Positions 1 to 5,019 of a DNA stretch of 5,019 nt are shown piece after piece. The stretch comes from PVC group bacterium (ex Bugula neritina AB1) (GTDB lineage: Bacteria > GCA-001730085), in the NCBI GenBank assembly GCA_001730085.1, contig MDLB01000021.1:1-5019 (forward strand). The letters are read 5' to 3'. The position numbers were made by a program, and so were the translations under genes. The stretch's first letter is position 1. Each line of letters opens with the position of its first letter. The notes below the pieces were generated by a model. It had not been told where the DNA came from and did not search any database. It was given only the letters and a program-made list of their open reading frames with translations.

Positions 1-513
1 CTCAATCTCCGTCTGAATAGAAACGAACCAATCACCTGCATAATAAGTCACAGTGGCATTTTTGGGAGTACCTATTACTTCTTGGCTCTTGAAAAAATGC
101 ACCCAGCCTATTTTAGGAAGAAATACTTGTTTGTTTTTTATTTTGACACCTACAGGGTATCTAAATCCTGAGTCTGATTTTTTATGTTTGAATCTAGGGA
201 ATCCCCGTCCTTTGACTTTTTTCGTCAAACAATCCCAAATAGCTCTATCTAACATTTTCAACGTTTGATTAAGTGGTTGCGACGAAACCTCTTTTAAGAA
301 ATCATATTCTTCGCTTTTCTTCCAAAAATTATTTTTCCACCAGTCAAGTTCGTACCAGCTCAAAAGCTTTTGCTTGTTCTCCAGTCTTTCCTTTTGAATA
401 GCAAGAGCTTTGTTCCAAACAAAACGATTACAACCAAGATTTTTCTTCAAAGTAATTTCTTGTTCTTTACTTTTTAATTTTAATTTAAATTTAAAACTCT
501 TAACTTTTTTCAT
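1..513 (-). CDS. tnpB: TnpB/OrfB of an IS200/IS605-type element, N-terminal part, cut by the window edge
   Basis: The frame is open from an ATG at 511-513 to base 1, giving 171 residues with the C-terminal part outside the window. An in-frame TGA lies directly before the ATG (514-516), so translation cannot begin further upstream; the ribosome site is weak. Recognisable TnpB marks, in order: a basic beta-strand start (KSFKFKLKLKSKEQE), GCNRFVWNKAL at residues 27-37, KEVSSQPLNQTL at 74-85, GFPRFKHKK at 104-112, GVKIKNKQVFLPKIGWV at 122-138 and a VSIQTEIE strand at 164-171. These match the helix-turn-helix and wedge-like N-terminal region of the family. The RuvC catalytic residues and zinc ribbon would follow and cannot be assessed. 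TnpB proteins are RNA-guided DNA nucleases that help IS200/IS605 elements persist; TnpA does the transposition. No tnpA is seen here. Family assignment is secure; whether the gene is intact is unknown. Confidence 0.9.
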   Translation of the reverse strand, partial: MKKVKSFKFKLKLKSKEQEITLKKNLGCNRFVWNKALAIQKERLENKQKLLSWYELDWWKNNFWKKSEEYDFLKEVSSQPLNQTLKMLDRAIWDCLTKKVKGRGFPRFKHKKSDSGFRYPVGVKIKNKQVFLPKIGWVHFFKSQEVIGTPKNATVTYYAGDWFVSIQTEIE

Positions 514-596
514 TCACACACTTTAACATAGGCTCTATGGAAAATTAAAAAATATATTAAAAACCAAAGCTCTCCACATTTTTAATATCTGTGAAA

Positions 597-639
597 AAGC
601 CTCTCATCCTCCACCTAAAGGAAGAGCTCTTCTCGGCTT
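597..639. repeat. Imperfect hairpin, candidate left end of the tnpB element
   Basis: The outer arms AAGCC (597-601) and GGCTT (635-639) are perfectly complementary. Inside them are shorter complementary pieces, TCCT/AGGA and CCT-AA-AGG. The hairpin lies 84 bp upstream of the tnpB start, where IS200/IS605 elements carry the subterminal hairpin recognised by TnpA. The general form (AAGCC at the foot, CCACCTAAAGG-like core) resembles ends of this family as I recall them. The exact tip and cleavage tetranucleotide could not be fixed. The reading as an element end is inference from position and form. Confidence 0.45.
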
Positions 640-780
640 GAAATGATAAATAAAATAAATTAATTCAAAAAAGATATTAATATAAATTTAGAAGCTTTCT
701 CTTACACGAAATAGACAATCCTTATCACCATTCTTAACAGACCAATATCCTTGATAGAAGAAAATCTGAACAGGAACCTT

Positions 781-942
781 ATGAGCATTTTAAGATTTTT
801 TATTTTGCCTTTTATTATTGATTCTGATAGAGTGGTTATTCTTAATTTTTATTATGACTCACTGATGAGTCTTGGCTTATACGTTTTTTACACGAATAAG
901 GGTGATGATTTTTACATAAAGTCTGTATATTCTACGCTTTAG
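781..942 (+). CDS. Possible small protein of 53 residues, doubtful
   Basis: An ATG at 781 is preceded by AGGA at 772-775, five bases away, which is an acceptable ribosome site. The frame runs to a TAG at 940-942. The product starts MSILRFFILPFIID and is rich in Phe, Ile, Tyr and Leu; the first 13 residues could form a short hydrophobic segment. A TTG ten codons upstream (751) would lengthen it to 63 residues but has no better signal. No family is recognised. In DNA this AT-rich, frames of this size and composition occur by chance, so it is recorded only because of the ribosome site. It could also be a worn remnant of a longer gene. Confidence 0.15.
   Translation: MSILRFFILPFIIDSDRVVILNFYYDSLMSLGLYVFYTNKGDDFYIKSVYSTL
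856..871. repeat. Perfect short inverted repeat (6-bp arms, 4-base loop)
   Basis: GACTCA at 856-861 and TGAGTC at 866-871 are perfect inverted copies around CTGA. It falls inside the doubtful small frame and has no T-tract, so it is not a normal terminator. It could be an operator or chance. Confidence 0.25.
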
Positions 943-1012
943 ACTTTACTAAGAATATATTTAAACCCTTACATAGCTATCAATAAATCTATAGCTTTCA
1001 AAAAGCCTGCAT

Positions 1013-1030
1013 TTGTGCAAAGTTGTGCAA
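1013..1030. promoter_or_regulatory. Two TTGTGCAA boxes, one helical turn apart, upstream of amtB
   Basis: The octamer TTGTGCAA occurs at 1013-1020 and again at 1023-1030, exactly 10 bp apart, so both copies face the same side of the helix. This is typical of tandem activator or repressor sites. They lie 237 bp before the amtB start and about 40 bp before the TAGAAT element at 1070-1075. The motif does not match the NtrC consensus (TGCAC-N7-GTGCA) closely enough to name a regulator. The repeat is seen directly; its role is inferred. Confidence 0.35.
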
Positions 1031-1047
1031 AAAATATTTAAGTGACG

Positions 1048-1075
1048 TTTTCGCTTAGTTTAGTTATTTTAGAAT
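1048..1075 (+). promoter_or_regulatory. Weak promoter-like site for amtB
   Basis: TAGAAT at 1070-1075 differs from the TATAAT -10 consensus at one base. Sixteen to seventeen bases upstream there is only a poor -35 (TTTTCG or GTTTTC). A promoter with a good -10 and poor -35 would need an activator, and the phased TTGTGCAA boxes sit where one could bind. If this start is used, the leader is about 185 bases long. In such AT-rich DNA a -10-like hexamer is weak evidence, so this is only a candidate. Confidence 0.2.
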
Positions 1076-1247
1076 AAAAAAACTTCGAACCGGTCTCGTT
1101 AAATCAGATTTTTTTGCTTTTATCCTAAATCAACTTAGCATAAATAAAAAATATTTCTGTTATTTTCCCTTATTTGTTCAAAAATAGTGATTTTATTTTT
1201 TTGACATATACGAAAAAATGAGCCCCCGTTTCTAACCACTAATTAAA

Positions 1248-1254
1248 GAAGGAG
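1248..1254 (+). promoter_or_regulatory. Ribosome binding site of amtB, with long spacing
   Basis: GAAGGAG (1248-1254) is a strong Shine-Dalgarno sequence. The 12 bases between it and the ATG at 1267 are more than usual. There is no closer in-frame ATG, GTG or TTG, and the signal peptide fits this start, so 1267 is kept. Confidence 0.7.
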
Positions 1255-1266
1255 TTCCGATCAAAT

Positions 1267-2577
1267 ATGTTTAGCGCTTTGTTCCGTTCATTTCAAAAGT
1301 CTTTATTCTTTTTTATGTTTTTATTTTCATCCGCCCATTTCCTTTGGGCAGATACTATAAATGCTGGTGATACCGCTTGGGTAATGATAAGTACAGCTTT
1401 AGTTTTTATCATGATCCCCGGATTAGGTTTTTTTTACGGAGGCCTCGTTAGAAAAAAGAATTTTCTCTCTATCTTGATGCAATGCTTCATGGCTTTAGGG
1501 TTTATGTCTTTACAATGGGCTTGCTTGGGCTACAGTTTATCTTTTGGGACAGACATAGCTGGATTCATCGGAGGTTTGGACTTCCTATTTTTGAAAAATG
1601 TGGACTCTTTGGCCCTCCCTTCCACAGGTATTCCTCACAACCTTTTCATGGCCTTTCAAGGTATGTTCGCCATCATAACACCCGCTATCATTATTGGAGC
1701 TTTTGCCGAAAGGATAAAGTTCTTATCTTTCTGTCTTTTTTCTCTAATCTGGGGAACTTTGGTTTACGACTCTCTTGCTCACTGGGTTTGGGGCGGTGGC
1801 TTTTTGCACAAAATGGGAACACTCGACTTTGCCGGAGGAACAGTTGTCCATATCAACGCAGGGATCGCAGCTCTTATTCTGACAATCATGATCGGTAAAC
1901 GGAAAGGTTATCCAAAACATATTTCTTCGCCTCACAATCTTCCTTTCGCTGTCTTAGGGGCAGCTTTACTTTGGTTTGGCTGGTTTGGATTTAACGCAGG
2001 AAGCGCTCTTGCAGCTAATGGGATAGCGAGCAATGCCTTTGTAACAACTCAAATCGCAGCCGCAACCTCTGGTTGCATCTGGGCCCTTATCGAATGGATA
2101 CGTGACAAACATCCCACAATGCTAGGCTCTATAACTGGTGCTGTTGCAGGATTAGCAGCTATAACCCCTGCAGCAGGTTTCGTATCACCAATGAATGCTA
2201 TTTGGATTGGGATAGGAGCTGCTATTATTTGTTACATTTTTGTGACCATTATAAAACCCAAGTTGGGTTACGATGATACTCTTGACGCATTTGGTATTCA
2301 CGGTATCGGAGGTATATGGGGGGCTATAGCCACGGGGCTATGGGCTTCAACAGAGGTGAACTCAGCAGGTGCCAATGGCTTCTTTTATGGGAACCCTGAA
2401 CTTTTATGGATTCAATTCAAAGCCACAGCCGTAACAATACTCTATATTGTTCCTGTGACATGGATCATAGCTAAACTGATAGATAAAACCGTCGGTTTGC
2501 GTACATCCGAATCAAGCGAAAGAATAGGCTTAGACTTGTCTGAGCATAGAGAAACAGCTTACACAACTCTTGATTGA
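1267..2577 (+). CDS. amtB: Ammonium transporter AmtB
   Basis: The 436-residue product is an Amt/Rh-family inner-membrane channel that brings ammonium into the cell, working as a trimer. Residues 1-28 form a signal peptide (basic start, then a hydrophobic stretch ending FLWA), as in E. coli AmtB, followed by about eleven membrane helices. The Amt signature starts at Asp187 (DFAGG) and runs to GKR at 210-212. Adding 27 to E. coli mature numbering lines up all key sites: Phe134 and Phe242 (gate), Trp175 and Ser246 (outer binding site), Asp187 (structural), and His195 and His345 (twin-histidine pore). The cytoplasmic tail (VGLRTSESSERIGLDLSEH) is the P-II docking region. After that His the usual Gly is Arg428. 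Length is normal for the family and the frame is intact. A P-II gene follows 22 nt downstream, so the two are almost certainly co-transcribed. Confidence 0.97.
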   Translation: MFSALFRSFQKSLFFFMFLFSSAHFLWADTINAGDTAWVMISTALVFIMIPGLGFFYGGLVRKKNFLSILMQCFMALGFMSLQWACLGYSLSFGTDIAGFIGGLDFLFLKNVDSLALPSTGIPHNLFMAFQGMFAIITPAIIIGAFAERIKFLSFCLFSLIWGTLVYDSLAHWVWGGGFLHKMGTLDFAGGTVVHINAGIAALILTIMIGKRKGYPKHISSPHNLPFAVLGAALLWFGWFGFNAGSALAANGIASNAFVTTQIAAATSGCIWALIEWIRDKHPTMLGSITGAVAGLAAITPAAGFVSPMNAIWIGIGAAIICYIFVTIIKPKLGYDDTLDAFGIHGIGGIWGAIATGLWASTEVNSAGANGFFYGNPELLWIQFKATAVTILYIVPVTWIIAKLIDKTVGLRTSESSERIGLDLSEHRETAYTTLD

Positions 2578-2583
2578 TTTTTT

Positions 2584-2589
2584 AAGGAG
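2584..2589 (+). promoter_or_regulatory. Ribosome binding site that fixes the P-II start
   Basis: AAGGAG at 2584-2589 is ten bases from the ATG at 2600. It decides against the in-frame TTG at 2570, which would overlap the end of amtB and add ten residues not found in P-II proteins, whose N-terminus begins MK-x-hydrophobic as here. Confidence 0.8.
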
Positions 2590-2599
2590 ACCATTTATT

Positions 2600-2944
2600 A
2601 TGAAATTCGTTGTCGCTATTATACAGCCTGATCGGCTTCACGATGTTTTAGATGAACTCGAAAATCGGGATATTCATCTCGTTACTGTAACCCAAGTTTT
2701 AGGGAGGGGTCGGCAAAAAGGGGTTTCGCAAGTTTACCGAAGCCACGTTGAAACAGGAAACCTTTTGAGGAAAATAAAAATCGAGGTCGCTATAACCGAT
2801 GATTTTCTTCCAAATGTTCTAGAAGCCCTCAAAGTGGGAGCTCAAACAAGCAATATCGGTGATGGGAAAATTTTTGTCTTTGAACTTGACCAATGTATCA
2901 GAATCCGAACGGGAGAAGAAGGACCTATGGCCATTGGCTCTTAA
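2600..2944 (+). CDS. glnK: P-II nitrogen regulatory protein, GlnK type, without Tyr51
   Basis: The 114-residue product aligns without gaps to E. coli GlnB/GlnK over the first 100 residues. P-II proteins are cytoplasmic trimers that read ATP/ADP and 2-oxoglutarate; when partnered with AmtB they insert the T-loop into the channel and stop ammonium uptake. Conserved sites: the GRGRQKG segment (35-41) with Gln39 for 2-oxoglutarate, Lys58, the GDGKIFV motif (87-93) with Lys90, and the C-terminal RIRTGEEG (101-108) that binds nucleotide phosphates. Tyr46 and Arg47, the pore-plugging residue, are present. The uridylylated Tyr51 is Glu51, and the T-loop reads YRSHVETGNLLRK. That variant resembles a known group of P-II proteins with a GNLLRK T-loop, so it is probably an old trait rather than damage. 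The position right after amtB supports the glnK name; glnB is the alternative. Confidence 0.93.
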   Translation: MKFVVAIIQPDRLHDVLDELENRDIHLVTVTQVLGRGRQKGVSQVYRSHVETGNLLRKIKIEVAITDDFLPNVLEALKVGAQTSNIGDGKIFVFELDQCIRIRTGEEGPMAIGS

Positions 2945-2973
2945 AAAGGTCCAAGAGATAATCTACTTTTTAC

Positions 2974-3006
2974 AAAGAAGCCCATATATTAGATATGGGC
3001 TTCTTT
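2974..3006. terminator. Hairpin between convergent genes, probable two-way terminator
   Basis: The arms AAAGAAGCCCATAT (2974-2987) and ATATGGGCTTCTTT (2993-3006) are perfectly complementary over 14 bp with a 5-base loop. The hairpin sits 29 bp past the P-II stop and 30 bp past the stop of the leftward gene. Because the arms end in A-rich and T-rich bases, transcripts from either side would meet a short U-rich stretch. The T-tract after the stem is short and broken in both directions, so strength is uncertain. Convergent placement makes termination the simplest reading. Confidence 0.8.
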
Positions 3007-3036
3007 ACTAAAAAGATTATAAGGCAAAAAAATTGA

Positions 3037-5019
3037 TCAACTCGCAACTTCAACCATTTGCTGAGCCCTTATAAGGTTAACCAAATCTTGAGCTTTCCCT
3101 GAACTCTTCGCACTTGATAACAGATCAAAAGGTGCTTGAAATATAGATAAAGACATATTTTCATTAGCAACTTGCGCTAAGTATGCCTGATACATTTCAG
3201 CTCTTTTGGAAATTTTCTCTAAAACGGTAGGATCTTCTAAGGAGACCCCTTCTTGTACCCTCGCTCTATACCAATCTGTATCTAGTTTTATATATTTATT
3301 AAGACTAGCTTCATTTTCTCCATTTAAAGAGAAAAGCATTTTCGCACTCATTTGATCGACATGATGCTCATCTAATATCCCATTTTCTGTAAACATCCCA
3401 TTAAAATCATGAACTATCTCATATAATAAACTTTTAATCATAAAAGTGAGATATTCTTCACCTTGATTTGCTTGTAAAAAATTTAAAAATCTCTCACTAA
3501 TAATGATCGTCGAATCTCTTCTCATAACAGGAAATGCCATAAGATCTTTTTTCTCATCCAAGTCCGGATGTATATAAAACTGAACAGATTGATCTTTCTC
3601 CTTATTAACAGCTGCTACTAAGTTTCTAAACTCACTAGATCGACCCGTTTGATCAGACCTTTCGCTATCTAAAATACTACTAAAGATATCTAGATCAAGA
3701 AGCTCTTCTCCTTGCAAAGATGGTAGCTGTAATAAATCATAAGAATCTTTTTTCCCATAAACTGTTCTTAATCTATTTTCACTTGGCTCAATAAATCCTT
3801 CATCAACATCTGAAAAGCTTTCCAACGTTTTCGAAGAAAACCTTTCTTGAAAAATTCCATAAAAATTTTCTCTTAACAAACTTTCTCTCTCCACCTGAGA
3901 GCTATCCTCTGATCTGAATGATTCCATCACATCAGACTTATCCTCTCTATCATTTTCACCTTTTGATATATCCTGCGTAAAAGAGTCTGTCTGACTAACT
4001 ACGTCTGAATCATCAAAACCACTTTCTTTTTCGAGATCTTCATCTGCAAGCGAAGAATCTTTTTCATCGGTTATTTTCTGTTCATCTCTGCTTGATAAGT
4101 CTTTCCGCGACGTAACATTTTTTCGATCATATTGAGAAGAATTGTCTCCCTCGAGATCTCTTATTAGACTTGATCTCGGACTCGAATCAGACCTTGAGCT
4201 CAAAGAAGACAAACGACTACGTGCGGATTCTTTTACGCTTTGTATACCTCTATCATTTGACCTTTCTAATGAATCAAAATAAGCATCCATTTCAAGAAGT
4301 TCCTCATCAGACAAAGACGAATCTTTCTCAACTCTTTTATCAATAAGATTCTCTTCCAATCTTAGATCTCTCATCACAGCTTCATATTCTAAAATATCAT
4401 CTATTTCATCTAGTTTTTCCTTCTCTGATAAACCTCTCTTACTCAAATCTAACTCGGACTCCGAATTTGAAGTTAACCTCTCGCTTAAAAAGTCAGCAGA
4501 GTTATTGATATTTTGTTCAAAGTCTTCAATCTTACTCGGTACGTTGTTCTGAAAACGACTTGATTCAAAATGTCTTTGACCTTCTCTAAGAATTTCATCT
4601 TCAAGAGACTCTCCCATTATTTCTAGACCTTCCGCCCAGCCTTTTTCACTTTGACCTTCCAAAGAAATCTCTTCTTCTGATTCTTTTAAAAATTCCTCCG
4701 AGACAGAAGATGTTTCACTCGGACTCTTCCCTATATCTTTTATCCATTTTGATTTTTCCTTACTTCTTCTACCTTTTGTACTTCCACTTGTTACTCTTCC
4801 TATCTCAGAAGAAGTCTCTATATTGTTATCTCTATCAGAAATGGATGATGAGCTAGAAGAGTCCGACGAGACAGAAGATGTTTCACTCGGACTCTTCCCT
4901 ATATCTTTTATCGATTTTGCACTTTTCTTACTTCTTTTACCTTTTTTACTTCCACTTGTTACTCTTCCTGTCTTAGATGAAGTCTCTATATTGTTATCCC
5001 TATCAGAAATGGATGATGA
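3037..5019 (-). CDS. Large serine-rich repeat protein with a degenerate M48-like C-terminal domain, start outside the window
   Basis: The frame is open from the window edge (5019) to a TGA at 3037-3039, giving 660 residues without the N-terminus. A TTG at 4660-4662 is not a real start, because coding with the same composition continues upstream. I do not recognise the protein. Visible residues 1-107 are two copies of a 56-residue Ser-rich repeat with Lys/Arg clusters. Residues about 110-460 are rich in Ser, Asp, Glu and Arg and look mostly disordered; KDSSL-[SA]-DE-[ED]-L occurs at 232-241 and 320-329. Residues about 466-600 look folded and recall M48 zinc peptidases: a FYIHPDLD strand (481-488), AFPV (495-498), STIIISERFLNFL (503-515), then LLYEIVH (531-537) where HExxH is expected, and EHHVD (551-555) like the downstream ExxAD. 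The first zinc His is Tyr533, so catalysis is doubtful. A surface or secreted effector-like role is inference. It converges on the ammonium operon with no clear functional link. Confidence 0.85.
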   Translation of the reverse strand, partial: SSSISDRDNNIETSSKTGRVTSGSKKGKRSKKSAKSIKDIGKSPSETSSVSSDSSSSSSISDRDNNIETSSEIGRVTSGSTKGRRSKEKSKWIKDIGKSPSETSSVSEEFLKESEEEISLEGQSEKGWAEGLEIMGESLEDEILREGQRHFESSRFQNNVPSKIEDFEQNINNSADFLSERLTSNSESELDLSKRGLSEKEKLDEIDDILEYEAVMRDLRLEENLIDKRVEKDSSLSDEELLEMDAYFDSLERSNDRGIQSVKESARSRLSSLSSRSDSSPRSSLIRDLEGDNSSQYDRKNVTSRKDLSSRDEQKITDEKDSSLADEDLEKESGFDDSDVVSQTDSFTQDISKGENDREDKSDVMESFRSEDSSQVERESLLRENFYGIFQERFSSKTLESFSDVDEGFIEPSENRLRTVYGKKDSYDLLQLPSLQGEELLDLDIFSSILDSERSDQTGRSSEFRNLVAAVNKEKDQSVQFYIHPDLDEKKDLMAFPVMRRDSTIIISERFLNFLQANQGEEYLTFMIKSLLYEIVHDFNGMFTENGILDEHHVDQMSAKMLFSLNGENEASLNKYIKLDTDWYRARVQEGVSLEDPTVLEKISKRAEMYQAYLAQVANENMSLSIFQAPFDLLSSAKSSGKAQDLVNLIRAQQMVEVAS
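4694..5019 (-). repeat. Tandem 168-bp repeat coding 56-residue Ser-rich units (two copies visible, second cut by the edge)
   Basis: The unit at about 4694-4861 recurs at about 4862-5019 with a period of 168 bp, which keeps the frame (56 codons). One block, 4699-4744, is identical to 4867-4912 over 46 bases. By hand alignment the protein copies share 43 of 51 residues; the differences cluster in the basic part (KRSKKSAKSIK against RRSKEKSKWIK). Each unit contains SSSISDRDNNIETSS, GRVTSGS, a Lys/Arg cluster and KDIGKSPSETSSVS. The array probably continues beyond the window. Near identity at the DNA level suggests recent duplication or recombination between copies. Confidence 0.9.

Larger units (their letters stand above)
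640..1266. other. AT-rich intergenic stretch between the tnpB element and amtB
   Basis: Apart from the small doubtful frame and short motifs listed separately, I see no gene here on either strand. The sequence is very rich in A/T runs with frequent stops in all frames. No tRNA or other structured RNA was recognised. Its right half must hold the promoter and leader of amtB, and its left part probably includes the outer edge of the tnpB element. The length, more than 600 bp, is long beside the tight 22-nt spacing inside the operon. Confidence 0.6.

Noticed and set aside
53-268. Plus-strand frame of 71 codons
   Set aside because: It lies opposite the well-supported tnpB coding strand and has no family features.
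859-900. CTGATGAG followed by CGAAT, suggesting a hammerhead ribozyme core
   Set aside because: The second core element should be GAAA, and no stem II or closing stems can be drawn; the CTGATGAG is explained by the small palindrome.
975-996. AGCTAT / ATAGCT inverted repeat
   Set aside because: Six-bp AT-rich arms with a ten-base loop are expected by chance here, and there is no T-tract or link to a gene.
1084-1095. TTCGAACCGG, on the minus strand like a tRNA T-arm
   Set aside because: No matching 3' stem, acceptor or anticodon arm is present, so no tRNA or tRNA-end attachment site is supported.
1201-1206. Perfect TTGACA hexamer as -35 box of amtB
   Set aside because: At 16-18 bp downstream the sequence is C-rich (AGCCCCCG) with no -10-like hexamer.
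1482-1935. Frames on both strands inside amtB (1482-1898 plus, 1744-1935 minus)
   Set aside because: They are overlapping frames of a fully conserved amtB gene; their products have no recognisable pattern.
2570-2599. Earlier TTG start for the P-II gene
   Set aside because: It overlaps the amtB stop and adds ten residues foreign to the family; AAGGAG at 2584-2589 clearly serves the ATG at 2600.
4660-4662. TTG as the start of the serine-rich protein
   Set aside because: The same frame stays open to 5019 and encodes conserved repeat units upstream, so the TTG is an internal Leu codon.

Overview
This is an AT-rich bacterial window with three parts. The left edge is a cut-off IS200/IS605-type tnpB gene. 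The centre is a compact ammonium transporter / P-II operon. The right half is one long gene, read leftward and open at the window edge, for a serine-rich repeat protein. The organism cannot be named from this sequence. Low GC, a TnpB element, a sparse AT-rich intergenic stretch and a large, low-complexity, possibly exported protein would suit a host-associated bacterium, for example a Chlamydiota-like or Legionella-like lineage. That is inference, not identification.

Layout. Positions 1-513 (minus) hold the first 171 residues of TnpB; a hairpin at 597-639 is probably part of that element's left end. Positions 640-1266 contain no convincing gene. They hold a small doubtful frame (781-942), a small palindrome, a helically phased pair of TTGTGCAA boxes (1013-1030) and a weak promoter-like site. 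Positions 1267-2577 (plus) encode an AmtB ammonium channel with every pore residue I checked conserved. After a 22-nt gap, 2600-2944 encodes a P-II signal protein of the GlnK type. A perfect 14-bp hairpin at 2974-3006 lies between this operon and the convergent gene at 3037-5019 (minus).

How the genes fit together. AmtB and the P-II protein form the classical ammonium uptake and sensing pair: the P-II T-loop blocks the channel when nitrogen is plentiful. The P-II keeps its nucleotide and 2-oxoglutarate residues and the pore-plugging Arg47, but has Glu in place of the uridylylated Tyr51. Control here is therefore probably by ligand binding rather than covalent modification.

The most unusual gene is the leftward one. 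Its visible N-terminal part has near-identical 56-residue Ser-rich repeats with Lys/Arg clusters. A long Ser/Asp/Glu-rich middle follows. The C-terminal domain resembles an M48-type zinc peptidase whose HExxH motif has become YExxH. It has no apparent functional link to the ammonium operon.
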